From Fragilariopsis cylindrus CCMP1102 (taxonomy: Eukaryota > Bacillariophyta > Bacillariophyceae > Bacillariales > Bacillariaceae), in assembly GCA_900095095.1 (NCBI GenBank), contig FMBT01000297.1, positions 558,001 through 622,000 on the forward strand: a stretch of 64,000 nt of DNA, written 5' to 3'. Of the stretch, positions 53,041 through 64,000 are shown piece after piece. The notes under the pieces are model-generated. The model saw only the letters and a program-made list of their open reading frames with translations, was not told the origin of the DNA and did no database searches. Within the stretch, counting starts at the first letter, position 1; each line of letters begins with the position of its first letter. The translations under genes and the position numbers were made by a program.

Positions 53041-54892
53041 TTTTTTGATTTCTGCTTCTGATAATGGAGGGTGATCAAATCCTTGACTAGATCGAGTGAC
53101 TTTAGGCGGCCACTCGAAATCTTTGGTAACGTTTCCATTTCCACCATAGTATCGTAAAGTTTCTTTTCCAACTCTTCTTGCAGATTAGCATATTCTGGAT
53201 TCCCCGCAAGATTAATATTTTCTAATGGATCGGTTGTTAGGTCATATAGTTCCCAATCGGCATCTTTTCCGGTCGGTGTAAAATATACAGCGTATTTGTA
53301 TTCTCTTGTATGGATACACCTTATGATAGATGGAGCTCCCGGACAAGAAATATCATCATAAGTAAAATGAATGTGAGGCTGCACACCGACAATAGCTTCA
53401 CTTTCCTCGCCACTTTTACCAACAGGAGCGGGCGTTGTTATCTTTGGATTGTCCAACACCATTGTTAAATCCCTGCCTTGTAATGATGTACGATCAATGA
53501 CTCGAGGATTCGAAGGGTCGTCGTTGGAAGAAGACATCAGTAGACCCGTCAAGGTCGGAACAATATCCAAATGCGAGGACAATGCATCCGTCGATTGTGG
53601 TTCGGGGAAAGCGATGGGGTTGCTAACAATGAATGGGATATGGAGACTCTCTTGGTAGCAATTATAAAATTTCTCTACCAATGAATGACTCAATCCTTGT
53701 TCACCATGATCTGCCGTGCGTAAAATTAAAGTCGAGTCAGTGAAACCTAAATCGTCTACTTTATCTAATAGAGTTCCAATCTGTGCATCCACCACCGTAT
53801 GTAGGTATGCGTAAAAATTGATATATTCCTGATGAGAACTTTCAAAAGGACAATACCGAAAACTCATTTGTCCATGTGCACGTGGTTTGTTATTCCTGTC
53901 AGGATCTTCCATTAAATTTGATGGAAGTGGTACCTGTATTTTAGAAAAATCTTCTTTGGTATACCCCATCGCTGGTCCGTGCTGTGCTACGTACACATCA
54001 TGTGGATTAACAAAACTTGCAACAATACAATAAGGTTCTGGTGTCGTGTTATTATTCGGATCTTCCTCCTGCTCTTTCTGATCATCATGGTATTGAGACA
54101 AACTATTGCATAAGTTCTTCAAGAAACGTCCATCATTATCGGGTTCTCCTCCACCAAGTGTTGAGTTGACAGATAAGTAATTTCCTGCATCGGGTGGTTG
54201 CCATCCTTCAAAACCATACTCCGCAGGAGTTCCTCCGACATGCCTTTCAAATGTATCACCATTATCCATCATCACCATCGTCAATTGCAACAATACAAAG
54301 TTATTTATATCAGATCAGATCAAATCAAATCAAATCAAATACAGATTTTATGAACGCAAAAACAAAAATCTACGACCGACGTACCATTTACCGTGCCATT
54401 CTACTTTTGGATATCCAGCTTGTTTCATGAGAGTCGCTAGATTTGGAATATCGATGGGCATTGCTTTAGGTGGACCTGGTGAACCCGTTCTAAATTACAA
54501 ACATTATATAAAACAATCATTGAAAACGTGACAGGCGTGAAAAGTGTTGAGAATGATAATTCGAACAACGTGAGTATGTAGTATTTACCGGGAATACTAC
54601 AATTTCTTTTTTGCTACAGTATTTAACTAACCATACTTTTTCTTACTTACCGTGTAACCCCTGTCTTGACAGGAAATTGACTTGTTAATAGTGTCGAACG
54701 AGATGGTGAACACATACATGAATTAGTATAATGATGCTTAAAGTCTAATCCATGTCGTTTCAAACGTTCCATTGCTGGTAGATTGTCCTTCGAAAAGTTT
54801 TCTGGCCAATGTGTTATATATCTTTCTTGATCGGTAATGATAATTAATATATTAGGACGTTTCCCATTTTCGAATAGACGTGACACTGACAT
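53037..54892 (-). CDS. Sulfatase (formylglycine-dependent), three exons
   Basis: Type I sulfatase. Exons 54651-54892, 54385-54489 and 53037-54243; donors GTAAGT and GTACGT, acceptors TTTAG and GAAAG, phases consistent, 517 residues. PNILIIITDQERY holds the metal-binding Asp; CMCSPSRSTLLTSQFPVKTG holds the CxPSR formylglycine site; across the junctions KVEWHGKW|HVGGTPAEYGFEGW reads correctly, which fixes the splice sites. Later: CIVASFVNPHDVYV, DSTLILRTADHGEQGLSHSL (second metal motif), PFIVSNPIAFPEPQSTDALS, YDLTTDPLENINLAGNPEY. No obvious signal peptide in the chosen start (MSVSRLFENGKRPN), although most sulfatases are secretory; a further upstream exon is possible. Substrate unknown. Confidence 0.88.
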
Positions 54893-55615
54893 AATTAATG
54901 TATTCTTCTTGTTACCAGCTAGAACACTTTCAACAATAATTTCGAAGATTTGATAGAAAACAATGACACTTTGTATATGATGATTTTGTTCTTCTGTTCC
55001 TGGTCGTTTCTGATAGACAGCACTCTCGACTCAAATCTTACAATGCAGCAATGGTTACGGTGGCGGATACGAATTGTTATGAAGTTAGTTTGTGAATTGA
55101 TATTATGGAATGCAAGAAGAACGAAAAATAATACGTAATTTGATAATTGCTCGAAAATAGCCGATTAAAAAAAGCCCACAAAGTCGACTCACTCGACTCT
55201 AATACCCTTAGTCCCGCGTGAACAAATTATTAGAAATAGCATCTTGAATCTTCTTCTTCTTAAAGAAATTTTAAAAGTGGCGTTGCACATTAATTTAAAC
55301 ATACAATGCATCTGATACTCGAATACACAATACACTACAAGGACAAGCAGAAGAACTTACAATACTAGTACGCCATTGGTTGTACTACTTGAGACATTTT
55401 GGTAAAAACAGCAGAATATTCATTGTCAATTGATCGAAAAGCGGCGAAATATCTCGTCAATTAAGCTAGCATACCGTAATCTACCAATTTATCAACGGTA
55501 ATTTATCCTATTGTACATTTTAAACGTGCAGTACATACATACTTCCAATTCATTTTCCTAGCTAGGCTTCAGTAATTCTTGGGAAAGTACCGCGGTAGAT
55601 CTCATTATTATAATT
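54893..55615. promoter_or_regulatory. Upstream region of divergent genes
   Basis: Between the sulfatase and the unknown membrane-protein gene. A 62-codon frame at 54950-55138 is not supported. No named element. Confidence 0.35.
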
Positions 55616-58380
55616 ATGAGCACAAACTCTGATTATGGAGGCAGCGACAATAATATGAACCATGCTATTATTACCGGTCTTGATTCATCTACCATAACAA
55701 TTGAAGGTATGACATTAACAGCTAAGCCACATGCATTTGCTGGAGCTGTATTATCACCGAAACATGCAAGGGAATTGACACCATCACTTTGTTTAGCGAT
55801 CGCATCCGCTTTGGCAGAACAATCGTATAGAAAAACAGCTGTACCGTACACATTATGGATCACAGAGGCATGGAGAGTATTAGGTTGGGGTGAACCATCC
55901 GCTGCATTATTTTGGGAAATGGCGACAATGTATCATACATTATACCTAGCAGGCCGGGCGTACGCAACAGACTTCCATGAAACATCCAACATACCACCCA
56001 TTTTATCATGTGGTAGTACATCTAGTATGGGTAGCGGTAATACACATTATACGATGGGTGGTGGTACCGGTGGTGGTGGTAGTAGTAGCGTCGGAGGCGG
56101 TAGTGGATTTGATAAGAAAAAATATTCATCAACGAGTGCATCTGCAAAGGAATTACCTGTTTGGCTCGTTGCGAAATTTTTATTAATGCATTGCGAAGAA
56201 ATGGCATATCAAAGAAATTTATCTTCTTTAGATGATCGACGTACGTCATTATCTGATCCGTTAATGAATCTATTAAAGTATCCCGGTTTGTCCTCACGGT
56301 GAGTTTGAGTTTAATTTGAGTTGGGTTCGGTTGCATGGGAATAAATTACTACTTGTATTGACAATGACGACGACTAAATTGGTTCATTGATCCTAGAGTG
56401 TGCTGGTATATATGCAGCCAGCGATGATCGGATTTGGAAGATTTCTACTGCGTTATTTCAAATACATTGTTATTATTTTTCTATACATATGATATTTTGG
56501 AGGAATTGATTTTGGTTTAGTTTGGCATTGATCATTGTGATTATTAATGCTTTGATAAAATGTTCAATTCCCTCTATCAAAATCTCATTCATTCCGTTGC
56601 TTTCATTCTACTGTACTGAATTCAGAGCACATCTTTACGCAGGATGGCACAACGATAATTCGCATTGTACGGCCTATATATTACGACATCTACGCAAACT
56701 TTTATTGTTGGCGGCCATATCACATAATCCAGATGCGGTACGAGCATGTATGCATTTGGCTGCTATTCCATCACCACCACCAGCACCGATATCGGAAAAA
56801 TTTCGTATTCAAAGATCGATGATGGCCGCGCCATACACACGATATTCTGCCGATGATTTGCGACGGCAACATGACGACGAACATGGAAATGTTGGTTTGT
56901 CAGTACGATTAAGTATGGAAGATCTTGAGCGGTTAAATTTTTGGTTACAACCACCGTCTGGGGGAGGTGTAGATGATCTACCTCTTAGGATTGGTGATTA
57001 TTTGTGGTCTAGTTTATATTCCTCCCCGGCACCACCAACTGCGACCATCCCGATTGGAGATGTAGAACGTGAGGTTCGTCGTCATTTGGAATTGGAATTA
57101 CTAATGGCGGGAGTAGAAATGGATGACAAAGAGGATAGTTCCACGGACGATGAAAAAACGGCCGTATCTTCGGCCTTTTCACAATTGTCTTTAGATGCCA
57201 GTACCAGTGATGATGGAGACCGCGCTAGGCAGCCACATCAGGGTAATCAAAAGGAAATAAACTACACACAATTGAGAGGGACGACCATCCTATTAAACCA
57301 AATATGCCATCCCCTCCATCGGAGGCTCCCGGTGGTGGAGCATCAATCGCATCGGGGGACCATAATGATATCGGTTTATCAGGATCACAGACCAAAAAAC
57401 GACTTCATGATTTGGCTATTTCTGATTGTTCCGATGTACACATGTACCTACTTCAACCTTTGAAAATGTCACCATCGCAGCCTGTACGGGTTGTACTATA
57501 GTTGTCGGTGCTGTTGCAGGCTGTTGCATGTGGTGGATTGCGAAAGGACTAAAATTACTACGGCCGCTAGAAGGATTCTGATCAGCAATTCGTGTGATTC
57601 AGTCATGAATGTCTTTACGCCCACTCCGCCTCTCCTTGTGGGGGACAATCGCAGTTGTCAGTTTGCTCCATATAATACCTACTATGAGGGACTTCGTGAA
57701 GATTTGTTGGCCACGGGTTTGGCAGCCGCGGCAGCTCCTGTTGAAGGGAATCAATCGCCATTTCACGGTTCAAGAAGTATAGAAAACGAGGGTGATTGGC
57801 CTCCCCTTCAATGTGCAAGCAACAAGTGGAAACAGCCCATCGAGATCTCAAAGCTAGAAATTCCACAGGTCGGCAAGGGGGGTCTAATTCACCCCCTTCA
57901 GGCTCTCCTTCAAGTTCTCCGGGTGCTGACGATAGGGCCCCCAGTAGCAATGCCGCTTCGATTGGGGACTCAACTGTTCAAGCACCTATCCTTTTGCCAG
58001 CCTCTGAATTCCATATACTCTTTGTTCCGTTGGAAAGTGAGATAGCACGGCAACGTAGACTTGAACTTGAAATGCAAGAAAGTATGGGTGGGAATGCCGA
58101 ACCGCCTTCTACAGAAAGCAAGTATTGCCGTGTATTGGCAGAAGTTTTACAGTTCTCACCCTTTCGACTTCCGATCGAATATGAAAGAAGAGCTCTTGTG
58201 AAGGCTGATCGGATGAGAAGCATTCAACAAGCTATCCGAAAAAGTATACCTGAAGACAAGCAACAGCAATTCGAAGAAGAATTGAACCGTGGATTTCGAG
58301 ATTGGCTGACTACTAGTGGAAATCTTCGACAAGTCTTAGATCTTGTACATTTGGAGAGGCGCAATGCGTGCAATAACTAG
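55616..58380 (+). CDS. Unknown ~850-residue protein with one membrane helix, four frame breaks
   Basis: Exon 1 is 55616-56298, intron 56299-56625 (GTGAGT...TTCAG), exon 2 starts at 56626, joining CG|A. Exon 1 has AFAGAVLSPKHARELTPSLC, VPYTLWITEAWRVLGWGEPS and ALFWEMATMYHTLYLAGRAY; exon 2 has HLYAGWHNDNSHCTAYILRH, RKLLLLAAISHNPDAVRACM and, further on, RLSMEDLERLNFWLQPPSGG. A hydrophobic Gly/Ala segment (IVVGAVAGCCMWWIAKGL, about 57498-57551) may be a membrane helix. The C-terminus (RQRRLELEMQESMGG, LRQVLDLVHLERRNACNN) is helical. Frame changes near 57271, 57486, 57566 and 57801 all go the same way (one base missing each time). No family recognised; the Trp-rich exon 1 seems the most conserved part. 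Confidence 0.6.
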
Positions 58381-58559
58381 TAGTACAAGGAATAATTGTT
58401 AAATATAGATGTTAATATTATGAATTTAATATAGTAGTATAATAGATATATAGATACATGATATAATAAACAAATTAGGCGATGAAATAGATTCCTTTCT
58501 GAAGAATATAATATAATTAGGTAATTATTCATCGTAAGTTTTTTCGTCAGGCATTTGGT

Positions 58560-61500
58560 TTACATAGATCCTTCATCGTCTCCGTACTCGGCTCCTAATG
58601 GACGTCTCAAATCAATCAATTGCAAGTCTAGACTGCTCAACATTGTATCAAACTCTGGACAATCTTGATTTGAATCGTTCAAACTTGGTTGAAAGAGACA
58701 TCCTGGTAGGTTACTTTCTTCTGTGTCATCATCGTCCAGTTTCTCGTCCATTGATGTACCGGCTGTTTTTCGCTTAGGAGTCAATTCTAAATCCTCGACG
58801 AGGCTTTCGTCTAACGGTACATAACCATTCACTCGTTGCATTCTACGGATTCGAATTTCCCGAGCACGACTTGAAAGCAAATTACCATCGAGTACACAAT
58901 GTCCAGGTCGAGTGGGAGATAGTGAAGTGGCGGCTTTATGCCGTCTATTACTCCTATTATTTCTTGCACCCATAGACTTGGATCGTATATGTCTCGGTCC
59001 TGCTTCGCTTCCATTGCTGAAGATCCATCAGAATCAGATATTGTTGATCGAGTACCATCTGAATCTGATGTTTCATCAGCAACGTCAAAAGGCGTGTTCG
59101 TTGATTCATTCGCAACAGTTTTTTTGGTGGGAATGATTGGTTCTATCCAAGGTTCTTTTGATGGTATTATTGGAGCCTTTTCGAACTGATCGTGTTGTTC
59201 TGATTCATCATTCCAAACTTTCTTAGTCGGTAACTCAGGTTCTTTCCATGCATGTTTTACTGGTGAGTGCAAGGGCGGGCGCAATGGCGTTGGTTGCACG
59301 TTATTTAGTGAATCATCCTGGTGTCTGTATGCTTGTTCAACAACTGGTACAATCTTGTCGGTATCATCAAGATGAAGCTTTGGTATTTCTTCTATCTGAT
59401 CATTTGCCATGGTCAGAATTTCCATTCGACTACTTGAATCGCATTCATCATTCTCTTGAGGAGCTTTGGGTTCATCATTCGATTCTATTGGTACACATAC
59501 AACCACGTCGGAATTCTTTTGTACGCTATCGTCGACTGTCGACTGTTCCGAGTTAGTACTAAAGTGATTCGTGGAAATGATTCCAACTTCTTCATTCAAT
59601 CCTTCATTTGCTGATGTATCATTGTCGTATTCCTCCCTTCCAGAATCTTCAATAGAATTCCTCGCCGACTTCAATTTCTCCAGCTTCTGTAAGAGTTCCT
59701 CGGTGGATTTTTCTCCAGTAGATGCCACTGATCCTGATGATCTATTTTCCGGAGCCGAAAGCGTTCGTTTCATAGAATATGGTTTGGCGAGTTCATTCTT
59801 ACGAGCCGAAACCGTTCGTTTCATAGAATATGGCATCTTGAGTTCATTCTTGATATCTTCTTCCGTCTCCTCGTTGATAGTTAATTGAAGCAAAGAACAA
59901 TTTGACTTGATAGATCCTACGGGTGAGATGGCACGTCTTCTACTTCGTCTATCAAATGATGATCGTTCAGATGATCGTTCAGATGACCGTCCTCTCTCTT
60001 GAGAATCATCAAATTCTGATTCAAATCCATGACCATCTGAGTGATTATCTTCATTAGCAAACAAATTACTGTCATCATCAGTTTTCGTCGATTCCGACAT
60101 AAAAGCAGAACCGGCAAAAATATCCGTAATTGACGTCGTCGAGTGCTCACCCCCGGAGATATTAATTGGTAGCGAATCATCATCATCGTCGTCAGTGCTA
60201 TCAACATTTGCTATAAATCCCGGGTCATAATGCATTTGAGACGGACCCGTAGGTACACAATCGAACGGACCTGTCATAACTGTCGCAGTATGTTCTGATT
60301 GTACACCAGGTGCTGCAACATCATCCCAATTCTTGATGCCCACTATGAACGAGTCATCATTGAACAGGTCTTCGTCGTCTAATGATACGTCAAATACGTG
60401 TTTATTGTTCTGAGCATCATCGTTACTATCACTGTTTCTAGCTCCAGTGAAAGACTCATTTTCGTTTGAAAACCATTTTACTTCCGCCGGTGGACTCACA
60501 GCATTATAATTATCATTATTATCATCATTATCGTCAAAACCATCTTGTTGTTGTTGTTGTTGTTCGTCGTTGTCGTTATCGTTGTATTCATCATCATCGT
60601 CATTCATCATTTGTGAATATCCTCCTTTACTACGATAACGTTCAAGCACACCACTACTCTTCTTACTACGACGTTTCGAATCGGCAAGTTTTAATTTCTT
60701 TGTGAGTTTACGTACACCTAGAATGATCGTATCCGATGTCATCGTCGTCGAGGAGGTGTTTGTAGTACTACTATTATTATTCTTATTATTAATAGTAGCT
60801 ATCATGGTAGGAGGTTGTATTAATGAAGGTGATGATGATGATAATGGTGGTGGAGCTGCTCCAACTAATTCTTCACTATGGAGGTCGTTAAGAATATCAT
60901 ACGTAGTTGTAGAAACCAATGATGGTGATTTGTTTATTCCAATGCTACTACTACTGTCGAAGTTGTTGCTGTTGTTGTTGCTGTTGAAACTCTTCGTTTG
61001 TGGACGGCTATCGATTAATTGATGACGTTGTACTACGTCATCATTCTCCGAAATCATCATCACAGTACTATTATCGCTGGCAACAGGCAATATCGTCATC
61101 ATTGTCATCATCGTTTCATTGATGTTTTTGTTGTTGTTGTTGTTGTCATTGAAGGTAGGAGGAGGATATTGTTCTTCTTCTTCTTCTTCCTTCATAACAT
61201 AATTATGATTACCATGATTATCATGATTATCATCATCATTGTCGTCGTCGTCGTCGTCGGCAGCAGCATCTTCTACAATTTTACCGAATGATCCGATACT
61301 AACCTCATGTCCCTGCTGATCATCATCATCATTATCATTATCATTATCATTATCATTATCATTATCATCATCGTCATCGTCATCTTCTTCTTCAGCTTCG
61401 AATAATGCCGGTATAATAGGTATATTTATGTTCGTCTTCTTCTTTTCGACGTTGTTGTCATCGTCAGCAGTTGATGGTGGTATGACTCTTAAGAGCAGTC

Positions 61501-62578
61501 GAGAATTGTCTAGTACTTGTAAATTTTGTTGGTTTTCATAATCATATTCATATTCGTATTCATCATCATTATTATTATCTTCTTCTTCGTTCATCGATTC
61601 AGTTTCTACAGCTGGAACTTCCATATGATCATTGTTGTTGTTATTGTTGTTGTTAGAAAAGAAAAACCTCGAAAAGAAGCCACTACCACGATTCTTCATC
61701 ATACGATGATTAATATCCTTATTATTATTTGTGCGGCGATTTTGTTTGGATTGTTTAGCAGCAGGTAAGATACTAGATACATGATAAATAGCACCATTCT
61801 CTTCGTTATCATCGTCGTCGTCATCGTCGTTAGTACTCATTGCTCCACGAAGACGTACATTATCATTATAATTCTCATTATCATCATAGTAATATTCATC
61901 ATTTCGTGGAGATGATATTATAGTTGTTGGAACACCTCGTTGACGTTGGCGTTGTCGTGATGATGAAAATGATGATGATTCTCCGTGTTTTGGAATTCTC
62001 CATAAATCTAATTCTAATCCCCATCGAGGCTTATCAAGACATTGTGTAATTAATGTCACAGTGATGTATAATAAATCACTTGCTATTAAAAGATAAGCAC
62101 CGGATCCGAGTTTACAGGATGTTGCAACAGTTTTTGAAAAAAATCCACTAAATCTACCACCACCATCAGTATCAGTATCAATATCAGTATCACTATCAAA
62201 ATCATTACCACCACAGGGTTCTGCCTCGAATAAAACAAATACTGGTATTTGTATAACTGCAGTAATGGCAGCTAAAACACTGATTACATTCCAATTAAAA
62301 CCAGTGGGTGTTAGGTAGGATGCCACTGCCCAACTTAATGCGGATGTTAAGGAACCGAATGATAAACTAATAATCAGAAATAGACGACTTAATTCCCACA
62401 TATCATCACCCTCTCTGGGATAGAGATGATGATCACATAAGACACCAAATGAGGAATTACTCTCATCGTCACGTATTACAAAATTACAACTGGCACCAGC
62501 AAAAGCTGCAGTTAATACAGCTGCACTCGAAAAAAATGCTGCAAATAATGCTGGTAATCGATGATTGAATAACGACAT
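58560..62578 (-). CDS. Giant four-helix membrane protein with long acidic disordered tail
   Basis: About 1340 residues, apparently one exon. Four hydrophobic segments fill the first 200 residues: LPALFAAFFSSAAVLTAAFA, LFLIISLSFGSLTSALSWAV, VISVLAAITAVIQIPVFVLF, AYLLIASDLLYITVTLITQC, with a Cys-containing loop after the first (CNFVIRDD...LCDHHLYP), a claudin/tetraspanin-like topology. The next 900 residues are Asp/Asn/Ser-rich with many homopolymers. There is a short internal duplication, MPYSMKRTVSARKNELAKPYS followed by MKRTLSAPE. The ending TSLSPTRPGHCVLDGNLLS ... IRIRRMQRVNGYVPLD looks conserved. This last part (58973-58560) lies one frame away from the main frame; the joint is a CC at 58980-58981 (GG on plus), one base short. 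Family and role unknown; possibly a plasma-membrane or vesicle scaffold. Confidence 0.6.
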
Positions 62579-64000
62579 GATTTTTATTTTTATTTCTTTT
62601 TATTGTTGGTTTTGATAGTTTTGTTTGATGGTTCTTTTGCTGTTTGTTGTTGGCCTTGTTGAAATTTAGTTCAGTTCAGTTCAGTTTCAGTTGAGTTGGG
62701 TTGAGTTGATCTTTCGTCGATGCGTACAGTACCAGCACAATAGAATACACTGGTTAGTTTGCGTGCGAAATTTGCTCCTGGCTTATCAAGCTACGAGTCT
62801 ATTAGTATTAGTGGTTGTAGTAGAAGTAGAAGTAGTAGTAGGTGTTGAAGTATATGTAGTCGACGTTACCACTCTTTGGATTGCTTTCTTGGTTTCGTGG
62901 GTCTACTTTACGATGAAATTGTTTCAAAATAAATACAATGGTTCGACGGTATTGGAGGATGTCACATACAAGCAAAATAGCTTGTCGGGGGGCGTAACAT
63001 GTGTGCGTGCGTGTGCGTGTGTGTTTAAGAGACAAAATTTTCCGCACTAATGCATTCTAAACAATTTTTTCAGCCTCCGTTGGCGTGACTGTTGGCGCGC
63101 GTGTCATTGGATATCTTATTCTACAAAAAACTAAGTCGAAATTTTTATCTATTTAAAATCGGCCTTCGCAATCGCACAGTCTAACTTTTTTAGTCGTGTC
63201 TGGAATTTTAACACGGAATAAAACCTTGTTCCGAGTCGAGGATGAAATTTCTTTGTAATATAATGAAACGTTACTTGTTAACTAAACAATTATGTTGTAT
63301 CTTACTTCTAGTCGTTGGAAGTAAAGGGATTGTAGGTCTGATTCATACTTAAACCTATATAGAACTTCTTGTTCTTGAATCATCTAATCTAAACCAGGTA
63401 TTAGAAGTAGATACTTGAAGTACAAATAATGATGTATACATGCAATATATTGTGAGTTAGGGTGATGTTGTTAATAATAGTGTTTAGAAGTAAGTGTCTT
63501 ATTAGAGTTACATTAATAGCGTTGGAACTTAGTGGGCACACCATGTATGTGATTACTTTATTACTTCCGTGTGTTGTACATATTCAGAAAGTTTAATACT
63601 GCCAGGTAATACTATGGAAGGTGTCTTCTTGATATTATATATTCTGAGCTTCATTCACCTAGTTCCAAATTTGGAACAATTATAGTGGACCTACTTTGTG
63701 TCACCCAAAGTAATACATTCCACATCTGGCAATCTGATTTACTATCTACATTGTCACCTTGGAAGTGCAGCTTGCCTTGAACCAAGAAATGTGCAACAAT
63801 TTTTAATATTAATCTAATGGCAAACAACAACTATGTCAATAGAATGTACAATGTTATCCTGACGGCTTAGACGATTACTTTCCTATTTATTATTATTTGT
63901 AGTTATTACCTTTACTTAAGCAGTTGGGGAATTAGACCAGAGTTCTACATGCATACATAACAGTGCTACTTGTACTCATTTTTTTGATGAGATAAGAATA
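62579..64000. other. Intergenic region to the window end
   Basis: 62660-62710 holds GTTCAGTTCAGTT/GAGTTGGGTTGAGTT tandem words in the leader of the giant membrane-protein gene; 62815-62860 has GAAGTA/AGTAGT repeats. No convincing open frame follows, and no motif is seen from 63050 to 64000. Confidence 0.45.

Noticed and set aside
1-64000. tRNA genes
   Set aside because: Scanned by eye for B-box-like words (GGTTCGANTCC) on both strands; none with a matching A-box and acceptor stem was seen.

Overview
The window looks like nuclear DNA of a diatom, probably a raphid pennate such as Pseudo-nitzschia or Fragilariopsis (inference, no search run). The evidence is short GT-AG introns; long Asn/Gln/Asp/Ser tracts inside otherwise conserved proteins; several N-termini with a signal peptide followed by the Ala-Phe junction of diatom bipartite plastid targeting (the proteins starting at 12520-, 28717-, 51590+ and 34945+); and diatom-typical families (AP2 regulators, alpha-kinases, ankyrin/MYND proteins, a chloroplast sensor kinase). 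I saw no virus-derived element, no CRISPR array and no tRNA or rRNA gene.

Layout. 1-5.2 kb: end of an AP2/AT-hook/FHA regulator, then a fidgetin-like AAA ATPase. 6-14 kb: a GC-rich short-chain dehydrogenase, a secreted protein, a very large plastid-targeted protein and a small one-helix protein. 15-22 kb: a SulP-type transporter, an MCTS1/Tma20 translation factor, a 96-residue protein read here from its splice sites, and a phosphopantetheinyl transferase. 23-32 kb: a secreted PLOD-like glycosyltransferase with a YGQ-rich tail, a lumenal-type protein, an alpha/beta hydrolase, a plastid GNAT acetyltransferase, a heavily interrupted ankyrin/MYND gene and an Stc1-alpha-kinase. 33-43 kb: a methyltransferase, the sensor kinase, an ankyrin-family protein, a truncated GH125 mannosidase, an Asp/Glu racemase and a papain-like protein. 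44-50 kb: repeat-rich coding DNA, spermidine synthase and an ATPSCKMT/FAM173-like methyltransferase. 51-62.6 kb: a Tic20-like translocon protein, a sulfatase directly followed by a CS domain, an unknown one-helix protein and a giant four-helix protein with a disordered tail. There is no operon-like organisation; genes are mostly 0.2-1 kb apart on both strands.

The most striking global feature is that about a dozen otherwise conserved genes are interrupted by single-base frame breaks. Where I could work out the direction it is nearly always one missing base, usually in a run of identical bases. A draft long-read assembly with homopolymer under-calls is the simplest explanation; real decay or minus-one frameshifting are the alternatives. 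Exon coordinates given below come from reading splice sites by eye and checking phase.
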